DNA of 22,939 bases from an uncultured Porphyromonadaceae bacterium. GTDB lineage: Bacteria > Bacteroidota > Bacteroidia > Bacteroidales > Muribaculaceae. Positions 9,169-17,996 of the stretch are shown piece by piece. A program made the translations under genes and the position numbers. The notes beneath the pieces were generated by a model, which was not told the DNA's origin, did not search any database, and saw nothing but the letters and a program-made list of their open reading frames with translations. The stretch spans positions 1 through 22,939 of the forward strand of contig CABUIC010000036.1 in the NCBI GenBank assembly GCA_902491515.1, written 5' to 3'. How positions within the stretch are numbered: position 1 is the first letter of the stretch; every line of letters starts with the position of its first letter.

Positions 9169-9197
9169 CAAGTATATAACGTCCCCGGCGCGCCAAA
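9169..9197 (-). promoter_or_regulatory. Possible promoter for the lytic transglycosylase gene
   Basis: On the minus strand TTTG (complement of 9194-9197) is followed after 17 bp by TATACTTG (complement of 9169-9176), one mismatch from the Bacteroidota -7 consensus TAnnTTTG. The spacing is a little short of the usual 19-21 bp. If real, transcription would begin just downstream of the ATG at 9171, supporting the start at 9138. This is a weak call. Confidence 0.3.
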
Positions 9198-9202
9198 GTT
9201 TG

Positions 9203-10528
9203 TCAGGGCGCGGGATTTTCGCCGCCCTCGGAGCCGGATGGAGAGTCGTTGCGGTAGTTGATGATATTGATGTCGCCGCTTTTCTTATACTCCACGCCGT
9301 CGGAACCCCGTGCCTTGATGACGTAATAGTAAGTCCCCGCCGGAACGAGTTTGCCGCCGTATTTGCCGTCCCAGCCGAGGGCCGGGTCTGTGAAAGAACA
9401 CATCTTCACGCCCCAGCGGTTGAAAATGTGGCATTCGAACTCGACAAGGCTCTTGTAGCTGACTTTCCATTCGTCATTGACCCCTGGCGAAGCGCCTGGA
9501 GAGAAGGCGTTGGGGATCTCGAGGCGCGACTCTCCGATAAACACTTCGTAAACCGTCCCAACGTATTCGCAGGAACCGGCTGCGTTGTTGGCCACGAACC
9601 GGACATAGCTCGTGCCGTTCTCGGTGAAGGTATAGCTAAAACGCTCCTCGTTGAAGGAGTTGTCGGCAATATCGAACTCCGGAGAAGTCGAAATCTGCCA
9701 TTCCTTGAAGACAACTCCGTCGCTGACGGCCGCCTCGAACTCAATTGTGCAGGGCGCGGAGCCTCCGAGTCCCGAAGCCGCGTCTTCCTTCTGCTCGTTG
9801 TCGTTCTCGCGCACCTCGGGAGTGGCGCGGGTCTCGGCTGCGATGGCGTTGGTCCTGTATGTGTCGCTCACTACCGACACTTCCCTGCCCCACCGGCGCA
9901 GGAAACGGTCGCCGGAAAGGGTGAAATTCGTGTCGCAGAGCGGCGAGTCCACCCCGAAGACCGCACCCGCACCCTCAAGCGTGGTCTCAACGGTCGTCGG
10001 ACGGTATGAATATGATTCCTCGTCGAATTCCTGCGACGAATACTCTATCTTGAGTTCGCGACTGAGCTCGACGCGGCGCCCGTTTATCGTATAATAAGGA
10101 ATTGACTCGGCCGAACCGTCGAGAGCCAAAGCCGTGCGGGCACAGTCGCCCTGGTCCGGCACCGGCGCAAGCGAGCGAAGCTCAAGGGCATGGGCCGAGT
10201 AGTCGACGATATAGTAGCAGTGCTGTCGCCCGTCGGAACCTTTCACGATGATGCCCGTGTCGCCCGCATTCAGGCTCACAGAGCCTCCGGGAGCGGGAAG
10301 GTCCTCGGCATAAGCGCCGCCCATCGACCCGAAGCTCTGCCACGAGCCCCCGGCGAACGAAGAGGACACCCGGACACCTGAAGTGTGGTCGAGGACATAT
10401 ATCATCTCAAGGCCTGTTGACGCCTCGGGAGTAACTTCGACAACGGCAAGTGTCGTGCCCGAAAAGCTCAGGGCACCGAATGCCGGAATCGAGGCAAAAA
10501 GCAGCAGCGGGGAGAGAAATCGTTTCAT
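9203..10528 (-). CDS. Secreted protein with gliding-motility-associated / type IX type-B C-terminal domain (CHU_C-like)
   Basis: This 441-residue protein starts with a signal peptide (MKRFLSPLLLFASIPAFG). The middle section is beta-rich and has no family that I recognise; around residues 240-340 it resembles immunoglobulin-like or PKD-like repeats (ASGLGGSAPCTIEFEA, FTENGTSYVRFVANNAAG). Residues 338-423 form a gliding-motility-associated C-terminal domain: IPNAFSP, NDEWKV, FNRWGVKM, GWDGKYGGKLVPAGTYYYVI. In Bacteroidota such type-B domains direct proteins through the type IX secretion system to the surface. Unusually, an 18-residue Ser/Gly/Glu/Pro-rich tail follows the domain, where these domains normally end the chain. 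The start is 2 bp after the acyl-CoA ligase stop, so the two are probably cotranscribed. The substrate or role of this exported protein is unknown. Confidence 0.8.
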   Translation of the reverse strand: MKRFLSPLLLFASIPAFGALSFSGTTLAVVEVTPEASTGLEMIYVLDHTSGVRVSSSFAGGSWQSFGSMGGAYAEDLPAPGGSVSLNAGDTGIIVKGSDGRQHCYYIVDYSAHALELRSLAPVPDQGDCARTALALDGSAESIPYYTINGRRVELSRELKIEYSSQEFDEESYSYRPTTVETTLEGAGAVFGVDSPLCDTNFTLSGDRFLRRWGREVSVVSDTYRTNAIAAETRATPEVRENDNEQKEDAASGLGGSAPCTIEFEAAVSDGVVFKEWQISTSPEFDIADNSFNEERFSYTFTENGTSYVRFVANNAAGSCEYVGTVYEVFIGESRLEIPNAFSPGASPGVNDEWKVSYKSLVEFECHIFNRWGVKMCSFTDPALGWDGKYGGKLVPAGTYYYVIKARGSDGVEYKKSGDINIINYRNDSPSGSEGGENPAP

Positions 10529-10530
10529 AG

Positions 10531-12354
10531 TCAGTCGGTGTACATTCGCTCGATGTGCTCGGCGTAGTGTTCAAGCACCACGCGGCGGCGCACCTTGAGG
10601 GTGTTCGTAAGTTCGCCGTTCTCGACGGTAAATGGTTCGGGAAGGAGAGTGAAGCGCTTGATTTTCTCATGGCGCGCGAGAGAGGAGGTCAGGTTGCGTA
10701 TGCGCTCCTCGACCCACGCGTGTACTTTTGGCTCCCGGAGGAGCGCTTCGTAGTCGTCGGTCCGGAGACCGTTCTGCGAGGCAAATTCGAGGACAAGCCC
10801 GCGCTCGGGGACGATTAGGGCCGACACGAACTTCCGGCGGTCGCCGATAAGGGCCAGCTGCTCGAAAAGCGGGTCTGTCGACAGGCGTGACTCTACGGCC
10901 TGAGGCGCCACGTACTTGCCGTTCGAGGTCTTGAACAAGTCCTTTATGCGGTCGGTGAGCACCAGCGCGCCTTTCGGGTCGAAATATCCCGCATCGCCGG
11001 TGCGGAACCATCCGTCAGGAGTAAATGCCTGGGCCGAGTCGAGCGGACGTCCGTAATAGCCGCGCATCACGGTCGGACCCTTCACGAGAATCTCGCCGTC
11101 ATCGCTGATTTTTACATGGACTCCCTCCAGAACCGTGCCTATGGTGCCTACCTCATAGTCGGTTGAGGGATAGAAGGACACTGTGGCCGTCGTTTCGGAG
11201 AGGCCATAGCCGACAATGATGGGAATGCCGCAGGCAAGGAGGTATTCGGTGATTTCGTTAGCCAGCGGCGCGCCGGCAGTCGGGAAAATCACACCGCGGT
11301 CCACTCCGACAACCTTCTGCATCGGAAGGAAAATCTGATTGTAGAAGAAGCGGTAGCGGAGCTCGAGGAAAAAGGGGACCTTGAGCCCGAGACGGCGGTA
11401 ATGGAGATTGCGGCGGCGTCCTGTCTTCATGGCCTGAGCCATGAGCCACTTCTTGAAAGCGCCCACGCGCCCGAGTTTCGACTGGATACCGGCATATACC
11501 TTTTCCCAGAAGCGTGGCACGGAACACATAGAAGTCGGATGCACAAGTCGCAGGGTGTCCTGAATCTCGCGGGGGTCGCGGTTGATGGTCACGTGCATGC
11601 CTGTCATGAGGCACAGATATGTCCAGGCCTTTTCAAAAATGTGGCTGAAGGGGAGAAAGCTGACGGTCGAGTCCTTGTCGGTAAGATAGTCGAGCCGGAC
11701 TGTATGGAAATAGAGGGCCGAGTTGAAGCAACTGTGGGGAAGAACCGCGCCCTTGGGCTCGCCGGTGGTGCCGGATGTGTAGATAAGGGTGGCGATGTCT
11801 TCGGGAGAAGCCTCTGCGGTACGTTTGTCGACTGCGGCGCGGCTGAGGTCGGTCGCCTGCTCGCCCATGCGAAGCAGCTCCCCGAAATGGAGGCTCATGT
11901 GGTCGTCCGCGTCGATTTTCACAAGGGGATTAATCACCACTATCTTATATAGCTCCGGGCATTCGGATGCGATAGACCTTACAGCCTCGTAATGCTGCCG
12001 GTCGCCTACAAAGATAATCCTCGCTCCCGAATCGCGGATGATGTAGCTCACCTGCTCGGGACTCGAGGTCGCGTAGATCGACACGGGCACGGCCCTGTTC
12101 CGGAAGCAGGCGAAATCCACGATAAGAGCCTCCGCGCAATTGTGGGTCATCGTGGCAACCATGTTGCGTGGCTGTATGCCGAGCGATTCAAGGGCATAGG
12201 CCAGGGCATCGGTCTTGTCCCTGAACATATTCCATGTCAGGGTTTCGGCGGGAGTGCCGGCAGAGGCGCAGGGCGCCGTGGCGAGAGCCTCCCTGTCGCC
12301 GTATTTCGCGGCCTGACGGCTCACAAGATCCGTAAGAATATTTTTATTTTCCAT
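10531..12354 (-). CDS. Long-chain fatty acid-CoA ligase (AMP-forming, FadD/FACS type)
   Basis: The protein activates fatty acids to acyl-CoA through an acyl-adenylate. The 607-residue sequence has the AMP-binding P-loop TSGTTGEPKG at residues 193-202. It also has GYGLSETTATVSF (the adenylate-binding A5-like motif), DGWFRTGDAGYF, and LTDRIKDLFKTSNGKYVAPQAVE with the hinge region and catalytic Lys. The length and the KTSNGKYVAP pattern match the long-chain synthetase group seen widely in Bacteroidota rather than acetyl-CoA synthetases. Chain-length preference cannot be read from sequence alone. It is the first gene of the minus-strand run, with a TAnnTTTG element 26 bp upstream of the start codon. 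Confidence 0.92.
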   Translation of the reverse strand: MENKNILTDLVSRQAAKYGDREALATAPCASAGTPAETLTWNMFRDKTDALAYALESLGIQPRNMVATMTHNCAEALIVDFACFRNRAVPVSIYATSSPEQVSYIIRDSGARIIFVGDRQHYEAVRSIASECPELYKIVVINPLVKIDADDHMSLHFGELLRMGEQATDLSRAAVDKRTAEASPEDIATLIYTSGTTGEPKGAVLPHSCFNSALYFHTVRLDYLTDKDSTVSFLPFSHIFEKAWTYLCLMTGMHVTINRDPREIQDTLRLVHPTSMCSVPRFWEKVYAGIQSKLGRVGAFKKWLMAQAMKTGRRRNLHYRRLGLKVPFFLELRYRFFYNQIFLPMQKVVGVDRGVIFPTAGAPLANEITEYLLACGIPIIVGYGLSETTATVSFYPSTDYEVGTIGTVLEGVHVKISDDGEILVKGPTVMRGYYGRPLDSAQAFTPDGWFRTGDAGYFDPKGALVLTDRIKDLFKTSNGKYVAPQAVESRLSTDPLFEQLALIGDRRKFVSALIVPERGLVLEFASQNGLRTDDYEALLREPKVHAWVEERIRNLTSSLARHEKIKRFTLLPEPFTVENGELTNTLKVRRRVVLEHYAEHIERMYTD

Positions 12355-12379
12355 AAGACCAGAAAAGCATATATAGGTA

Positions 12380-12387
12380 CAAAGTTA
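12380..12387 (-). promoter_or_regulatory. Putative -7 element of the acyl-CoA ligase operon promoter
   Basis: On the minus strand this reads TAACTTTG, an exact match to the Bacteroidota -7 consensus TAnnTTTG. It lies in the divergent 172-bp region, 25 bp upstream of the acyl-CoA ligase start codon. No good TTTG -33 box is seen at the standard distance. Confidence 0.5.
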
Positions 12388-12493
12388 CGCCTTTTTCGGG
12401 CGTGGCCGGACTTTTGGTATGTTAAATTATTTAAAGCGTGCTCCCGGCTCGCTTTTTTGTGGACCGTCTGCCTGTTATTCGGTTTTTTTTGCT

Positions 12494-12501
12494 TAATTTT
12501 G
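12494..12501 (+). promoter_or_regulatory. Putative -7 element of the typA operon promoter
   Basis: TAATTTTG exactly matches the Bacteroidota -7 consensus TAnnTTTG, ending 25 bp before the typA ATG, which implies a short leader. A TTTG at 12456-12459 is too far upstream (34 bp) for the standard -33 element. The call therefore rests on the -7 box and its location. The rest of the 12355-12526 intergenic region is AT-rich with T runs and has no further feature that I can support. Confidence 0.5.
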
Positions 12502-12526
12502 CACATTATTTCAAGTCCAATAGAGT

Positions 12527-14323
12527 ATGCAGAAAATTCGCAACATCGCAATCATCGCACATGTCGACCACGGCAAGACCACGCTCGTGGACAAGATGCT
12601 TTTGGCCGGTCATCTCTTTCGCGAGAACCAGAATGCCGGTGAGCTCATTCTTGACAATAACGATCTCGAACGCGAACGCGGGATAACGATTCTTTCAAAG
12701 AACGTTTCCATCAATTACAAAGACTACAAAATCAACATTATAGACACCCCTGGACACGCCGACTTCGGCGGCGAGGTGGAGCGCGTGCTCAACATGGCCG
12801 ACGGCTGCATCCTGCTTGTCGACGCCTTCGAGGGCCCGATGCCCCAGACGCGCTTCGTGCTCCAGAAAGCCATCCAGATTGGTCTCAAGCCCGTTGTAGT
12901 GGTAAACAAGGTCGACAAGCCCAACTGCCGTCCCGACGAGGTCCAGGAGATGGTATTCGACCTGATGTTTAACCTCGACGCGACCGAGGACCAGCTCAAC
13001 TTCCCCACTCTCTTCGGCTCGGCCAAGAACGGCTGGATGAGCACCGACTGGAACAGGCCCACCGACAGCATCGTGCCCCTGCTTGACGCCATCATCGAAT
13101 ACATCCCCGAGCCCGAGACGCTCGAAGGCCCCGCCCAGATGCTCGTCACCTCGCTCGACTATTCCAAGTACGTCGGCCGCATCGCAATCGGCCGTGTGCA
13201 CCGCGGAACCCTCCGCGAAGGTCAGGACATCGCCCTTATGGGCCGCGACGGCAAAGTCACCAAACAGCGCATCAAGGAGCTCCACACATTCGAGGGAATG
13301 GGCCGGAAGAAAGTATCCGAAGTCTCCAGCGGCGACATCTGCGCCCTCGTGGGCATCGAAGGCTTCGAAATCGGCGACACCATCTCCGACTTCGAGACTC
13401 AGGAAGCTCTGCCCCGCATCGCCATCGACGAGCCTACCATGTCGATGACCTTCACAATCAACGACAGCCCCTTCTTCGGCAAGGACGGCAAATACGTCAC
13501 CTCGCGTCATATCGGCGACCGCCTCACGGCCGAACTCGACCGCAACCTCGCCCTGCGCGTCCACAAGGACCCCTCGCAGGACGTCTGGACCGTATTCGGC
13601 CGCGGAGTGCTCCACCTCTCGGTGCTTATCGAGACGATGCGCCGCGAAGGATATGAGCTTCAGGTCGGACAGCCGCAGGTTATCATAAAGGAAATCGACG
13701 GCGTGAAATGCGAGCCCGTCGAGCTTCTCACCATCAACGTCACAGAAGAGGCTGCCTCAAAGATGATTGACATGGTCACGCGCCGCAAGGGCGAGCTCAC
13801 ATCCATGCAGACGCAGAACGACCGCGTGCAGCTCGAGTTCCAGATTCCCTCGCGCGGCATCATCGGCCTGCGCAGCAATGTGCTCACGGCCTCCGGCGGC
13901 GAGGCCATCATGGCCCACCGCTTCCTCGAGTATCAGCCCTGGAAAGGCGAAATCGAGCGGCGCACTAACGGCTCGCTCATTGCCCTCGAGGCCGGAACCG
14001 CCTACGCCTACGCCATCGACAAACTTCAGGACCGCGGCAGATTCTTCATCTTCCCGCAAGAGGAAGTCTACGCCGGTCAGGTCGTCGGTGAGAACGCCAA
14101 GGACAACGACATCGTGGTGAACGTCACAAAATCCAAGAAGCTCACCAACATGCGAGCCTCCGGCGCCGACGACAAGGCCCGCATCGTGCCTCCCGTGGTC
14201 TTCTCTCTCGAGGAGGCTCTCGAATACATCAAGGGCGACGAGTATGTGGAGGTTACCCCCCACCATATCCGCCTGCGGAAGATAATCCTCGACGAACTCG
14301 AGCGCAAACGCGCCAACCGATAA
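12527..14323 (+). CDS. typA: Translational GTPase TypA/BipA
   Basis: TypA (BipA) is a ribosome-binding GTPase of the EF-G family, involved in ribosome assembly and stress adaptation. The 598-residue protein has G1 AHVDHGKTT at residues 11-19, the switch I segment RERGITI, G3 DTPGHADFGGEVERVL beginning at residue 73, and G4 NKVD at 127-130. C-terminal EF-G-like domains and the TypA-specific end follow, with RRKGELTSM, PSRGIIGLRSNVLTASGGEAIMAH and TPHHIRLRK. The length is typical. It is the first gene of the plus-strand run. Its TAA stop overlaps the folP ATG by one base (TAATG), which suggests coupled translation. Confidence 0.97.
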   Translation: MQKIRNIAIIAHVDHGKTTLVDKMLLAGHLFRENQNAGELILDNNDLERERGITILSKNVSINYKDYKINIIDTPGHADFGGEVERVLNMADGCILLVDAFEGPMPQTRFVLQKAIQIGLKPVVVVNKVDKPNCRPDEVQEMVFDLMFNLDATEDQLNFPTLFGSAKNGWMSTDWNRPTDSIVPLLDAIIEYIPEPETLEGPAQMLVTSLDYSKYVGRIAIGRVHRGTLREGQDIALMGRDGKVTKQRIKELHTFEGMGRKKVSEVSSGDICALVGIEGFEIGDTISDFETQEALPRIAIDEPTMSMTFTINDSPFFGKDGKYVTSRHIGDRLTAELDRNLALRVHKDPSQDVWTVFGRGVLHLSVLIETMRREGYELQVGQPQVIIKEIDGVKCEPVELLTINVTEEAASKMIDMVTRRKGELTSMQTQNDRVQLEFQIPSRGIIGLRSNVLTASGGEAIMAHRFLEYQPWKGEIERRTNGSLIALEAGTAYAYAIDKLQDRGRFFIFPQEEVYAGQVVGENAKDNDIVVNVTKSKKLTNMRASGADDKARIVPPVVFSLEEALEYIKGDEYVEVTPHHIRLRKIILDELERKRANR

Positions 14324-15174
14324 TGACACCCTTCAGCCTCAACATCCGCGGACGCCTCGTCGAGTACGACGAGCGCCCGTTGGTGATGGGCATCGTCAAC
14401 TTTACTCCCGACTCCTACTTCGCCGGCTCCCGCGCCTTCGGCACCGACGACGAAATAGCCCGCCGTGTAGCGTCCATGATGGAAGAGGGCGCTGACATGC
14501 TCGACGTCGGGGGCTACTCCACCCGCCCCGGATGCGAGGACATCTCCCCCGAAGAAGAGGCCCGGCGACTCGAGCACGGACTGCGCATCCTGCGCCGCGA
14601 AGCCGGTCCCGACATTCCCGTCAGCGTCGACACATTCCGTGCCGACATCGCCCGCCTCGCCGTCAGCGAATGGGGAGCGGACATCGTGAACGATATCTCC
14701 GGAGGCGCGCTCGACCCCGGGATGTTCCGTACCGTGGCTGAGATGCACGTTCCCTATATCCTCATGCACATGCGCGGAACCCCGCAGACAATGACCGGTC
14801 TGTGCGACTATTCCGAAGGTGTCGTAGCCGGTGTGCTCGCCGAACTCGCCAAGGCCGCGGGCGACGCTGCCCTCGAAGGCGTCGCCGACATAATCCTCGA
14901 CCCCGGATTCGGATTCAGCAAGACCCTCGCGCAGAACTGGGAACTGATGGAAAACCTCGACACGCTCCGCGTGCTCCGGCGCCCCCTGCTCGTCGGAGTC
15001 TCCCGAAAATCCATGATAACAAAAGGTCTCGGCATCTCCACGGACGAGGCACTCAACGCCACTTGTGCGCTCCACGCCTTCGCCCTCGACCGCGGGGCCG
15101 ACATCCTCCGCGTCCACGACGTCCGCGCCGCCCGCCAGGCCGTCGAAATGTACTCCCTTCTCAAATCCCGATAG
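14323..15174 (+). CDS. folP: Dihydropteroate synthase
   Basis: FolP condenses 6-hydroxymethyl-dihydropterin pyrophosphate with p-aminobenzoate to give dihydropteroate in folate synthesis, and it is the sulfonamide target. The 283-residue TIM-barrel protein has the pyrophosphate loop MGIVNFTPDSY at residues 22-32 and the second signature DVGGYSTRPG at 61-70. It also has SVDTFRADIA, DIVNDISGG, DPGFGFSK, and the Lys/Ser-containing GVSRKSM near the C-terminus. All substrate-binding loops appear intact. The start codon overlaps the typA stop by one base. It precedes the diadenylate cyclase gene by 35 bp. Confidence 0.96.
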   Translation: MTPFSLNIRGRLVEYDERPLVMGIVNFTPDSYFAGSRAFGTDDEIARRVASMMEEGADMLDVGGYSTRPGCEDISPEEEARRLEHGLRILRREAGPDIPVSVDTFRADIARLAVSEWGADIVNDISGGALDPGMFRTVAEMHVPYILMHMRGTPQTMTGLCDYSEGVVAGVLAELAKAAGDAALEGVADIILDPGFGFSKTLAQNWELMENLDTLRVLRRPLLVGVSRKSMITKGLGISTDEALNATCALHAFALDRGADILRVHDVRAARQAVEMYSLLKSR

Positions 15175-15209
15175 ATTCAAGTCCTCTCCACCTCTAATCC
15201 AAAGCCGCC

Positions 15210-15983
15210 GTGATCAGTTTCGGAATAAAAGACATCATCGACATCGTACTTTTTGCGGTGCTCCTTTATTATATCTACCGCCTGATGAAAGAATCGGGCA
15301 CGATAAACATTTTCTACGGAGTTCTCGCTTTCGTTGTGGTGTGGGTCGTGGCTTCCGAAATATTCGGGATGAGACTGATCGGAACCATCCTCGACAAGTT
15401 CATGAGCATAGGGCTGCTCATCCTCGTCATTCTCTTTCAGGACCAGATCAAGCGCTTTCTCGTCGAGCTCGGCTCGAACAGGCGCTGGCGCTTCCTCGCG
15501 AAATTCTTCCACCGCCACCGCGAGGACTACGAGGCCGAGGACCGGAAATGGGTCCTCCCCATCGTTTATGCATGCATGAGCATGAGCAAGAGCAAGACCG
15601 GTGCCCTGATTGTCATCGAACAGTCCGTCCCCCTCGACAACTACGCCAAGAGCGGTGACATTATCGACGCCAACATCAACATGCGCCTAATCGAAACCAT
15701 CTTCTTCAAGAACTCGCCGCTCCACGACGGAGCAATGATTATCGCCCGCGGACGCATCGAGGCCGCGGGGTGCATCCTCCCCGTAAGCCACGACTCGGAC
15801 GTGCCCCGCTCCCTCGGACTCCGTCACCGATCGGCCCTCGGCATAGCCCAGGCCACCGACGCAGTGGCCGTGGTCGTTTCGGAGGAGACAGGAAACATCT
15901 CTATGGCACACCGCGGAAAGCTCGACACGCGCCTGAGCACCACCGAACTTGAAAACCGCCTCAACGCGCTCTCGATGCAATAA
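15210..15983 (+). CDS. cdaA: Membrane diadenylate cyclase (CdaA type, DisA_N domain)
   Basis: The enzyme makes the second messenger c-di-AMP from two ATP, a nucleotide linked in many bacteria to osmotic balance and cell-wall homeostasis. The 257-residue protein starts at GTG 15210, the only plausible start. It has three N-terminal membrane segments (about residues 9-25, 34-52 and 58-76) and a short basic linker, then the DisA_N catalytic domain. Catalytic motifs are DGA at 173-175 (in SPLHDGAMII) and RHR at 205-207 (in GLRHRSALG), both intact. This layout matches CdaA rather than the DNA-integrity scanner DisA. Its place between folP and peptidoglycan-related genes fits a wall-linked role, though that is inference. 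Confidence 0.92.
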   Translation: MISFGIKDIIDIVLFAVLLYYIYRLMKESGTINIFYGVLAFVVVWVVASEIFGMRLIGTILDKFMSIGLLILVILFQDQIKRFLVELGSNRRWRFLAKFFHRHREDYEAEDRKWVLPIVYACMSMSKSKTGALIVIEQSVPLDNYAKSGDIIDANINMRLIETIFFKNSPLHDGAMIIARGRIEAAGCILPVSHDSDVPRSLGLRHRSALGIAQATDAVAVVVSEETGNISMAHRGKLDTRLSTTELENRLNALSMQ

Positions 15984-16011
15984 ACCCTCGTGCGCGCGCG
16001 TTATCCTTAGT

Positions 16012-17991
16012 ATGAAGAACATTTTCCGCAACTCAGTCGGCGCTTTGTGTGCCCTTGCCATATTCGCGGGCCTTCAGGGATGCCGCGGACCCAAGCTTGC
16101 TACAGCCAACGAGCAACTCGACCGCGGCGAATACTTCGACGCCGCAAAGACCTACCGCAAAATCTACAACAAGCTCACCAAGCGCGAGGAACGCCAGCAA
16201 CGCGGCGAGGTGGCCTACAAGATGGCACTCTGCCACCGCGAGCTCAACCAGTTCGCCCGTGCCGCGGCGGCATACCAGAACGCCCAGCGCTACGGCTACG
16301 GCGATTCCGCCCTCTTCCTCGACATTGCGCAGATGCTGCACGCCGACGGCAAGTATGCCCCGGCGGTGAAAGCTTACGAGGAATACCTTGCGTGGCATCC
16401 CGACGACGAGACGGCCCTCACCGGGCTCGCGGGAGCGCGTATGGCCCTCGAAAAGAAAGGTCAGACGCGATACGTAGTGCGCCAGGCCAAGCTCTTCAAT
16501 TCCAGGCGTTCGGACTTCGCTCCAATGTACCTCGACAAGAGCCACGACCAGCTCTACTACTCCACCACCAACGAAAAGGTGACGGGCGACCGCCGCTCCG
16601 AAATCACCGGAATGAAAAAGTCGGATATCTGGTTCGCTACCAAGGATGAGAAAGGCCAGTGGAAGCGGCCCGAGCCCGTCGAAGGCGAGCTCAATTCCGA
16701 CGCCGAGGAGGGAATTGTCTCCTTTACCCCCGACGGAAGCACAATGTATCTCACCAAAGCCCGCCGCGAGCCCAATTCCAACACCGGCGTGGAGATTTAC
16801 ACCTCCCAGCGTTCCGACGCCAAGTGGAGCGCTCCCGTGAAATTTGAAATCACCGCCGACACCCTCTCCAACTACGGCCACCCCGCCGTCTCTCCAGACG
16901 GGAAGTGGCTCGTCTTCTCCAGCGACATGCCCGGCGGCCAGGGCGGTCGCGACCTCTGGCGCATAAACCTTACCGAACGCGCAGGCTCGCTCGAAAATCT
17001 CGGCGAATGGATCAACACACCCGGCGACGAGGTGTTCCCCTCTTTCCGCTCCGATTCGGTCCTTTACTTCGCCTCCGACGGCCATCCCGGCTACGGCGGC
17101 CTCGACATCTTCCGAGCCGAGCTCACTCCCTCGGGCGGTTGGAAAGTCGAGAACATGGGCGCCCCCGTGAACTCCGCATCCGACGACTTCGGCATCACCT
17201 TCGGCCCCGGCGAGACAGGATTCTTCAGCTCCAACCGAGGCGACGGCCGCGGATATGACCATATCTACACCTTCGAGCTTCCCGAGCTGAAAATTCTCAT
17301 CAGCGGATGGGTGCTCGACAAGGACGAGGAGCCCGTGCCCGGAGCCGTAATCCGCATCGTAGGAAACGACGGCTCCAACCAGAAACAGGTCGCACGCGAC
17401 GACGGCTCCTTCTCCTTCCCCCTCGACCGCGGCGTGAGCTACACCATGATGGCCGGAGCCAAAGGATACCTCAACCAGCGTCAGGAATTCACCAGCGACC
17501 TCGCGGAAGAAGACGCCGAATACGGCGTGGACTTCATCCTCGCCTCTATCAACAAGCCTGTCGTTGTCGACAACATTTTCTACGACTTCGACAAGGCTAC
17601 CCTCAGGCCTGAATCCAAGACAGCTCTCGACGAGCTCGCCCAGGTGCTCCGCGAGAATCCCAACGTGACAATAGAGATGGCCTCTCACACCGACCGAAAG
17701 GGCACCGACGAATACAACATCGACCTCTCCTCGCGCCGCGCGCGCTCCGTAATCGACTACCTCATCAGCGTAGGCATTCCAGCAGACAGGCTCCAGAGCC
17801 AGGGCTACGGCGAGTCGCGGCCCAAGACTATCACAAAAAAACTCGCACGCGAATATCCGCAGTTCAAGGAAGGCGACGTCCTCACCGAGGAATACATCCT
17901 CGCCCTCCCCGAGGCCGATCAGGAAGCCGCCGACCAGATAAACCGCCGCACCGAGTTCCAGGTCCTCAGCATCGACTATCAAATGTTCTGA
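16012..17991 (+). CDS. PorE-like lipoprotein: TPR, five-bladed propeller, regulatory-like domain, OmpA domain
   Basis: I choose the ATG at 16012 (659 residues) over an in-frame ATG at 15949 that overlaps the previous gene, because it gives a clean lipoprotein signal with lipobox LQGC and lipidated Cys24. TPR-like helices occupy about residues 31-149. Five PD40/WD40-type repeats follow to about 430 (for example GHPAVSPDGKWLVFSS and DEVFPSFRSDSVLYFASDG). A carboxypeptidase-regulatory-like beta-sandwich lies at about 427-500 (SGWVLDKDEEPVPGAVIRIV). The OmpA peptidoglycan-binding domain fills about 520-655, with YDFDKATL, ASHTDRKGTDEYN, LSSRRARSV and RRTEF. This domain order is that described for PorE of the Porphyromonas gingivalis type IX secretion system. 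Orthology is likely but not proven, since related OmpA proteins also occur outside that system. Confidence 0.85.
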   Translation: MKNIFRNSVGALCALAIFAGLQGCRGPKLATANEQLDRGEYFDAAKTYRKIYNKLTKREERQQRGEVAYKMALCHRELNQFARAAAAYQNAQRYGYGDSALFLDIAQMLHADGKYAPAVKAYEEYLAWHPDDETALTGLAGARMALEKKGQTRYVVRQAKLFNSRRSDFAPMYLDKSHDQLYYSTTNEKVTGDRRSEITGMKKSDIWFATKDEKGQWKRPEPVEGELNSDAEEGIVSFTPDGSTMYLTKARREPNSNTGVEIYTSQRSDAKWSAPVKFEITADTLSNYGHPAVSPDGKWLVFSSDMPGGQGGRDLWRINLTERAGSLENLGEWINTPGDEVFPSFRSDSVLYFASDGHPGYGGLDIFRAELTPSGGWKVENMGAPVNSASDDFGITFGPGETGFFSSNRGDGRGYDHIYTFELPELKILISGWVLDKDEEPVPGAVIRIVGNDGSNQKQVARDDGSFSFPLDRGVSYTMMAGAKGYLNQRQEFTSDLAEEDAEYGVDFILASINKPVVVDNIFYDFDKATLRPESKTALDELAQVLRENPNVTIEMASHTDRKGTDEYNIDLSSRRARSVIDYLISVGIPADRLQSQGYGESRPKTITKKLAREYPQFKEGDVLTEEYILALPEADQEAADQINRRTEFQVLSIDYQMF

Positions 17992-17996
17992 CAGCC

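Noticed and set aside
12456..12459. TTTG as the -33 element of the typA promoter
   Set aside because: It is 34 bp from the -7 box, whereas Bacteroidota promoters need about 19-21 bp. Only the -7 element is kept.
14077..15180. A 367-codon open frame on the minus strand
   Set aside because: It is antisense to folP and the end of typA, both with intact family motifs.
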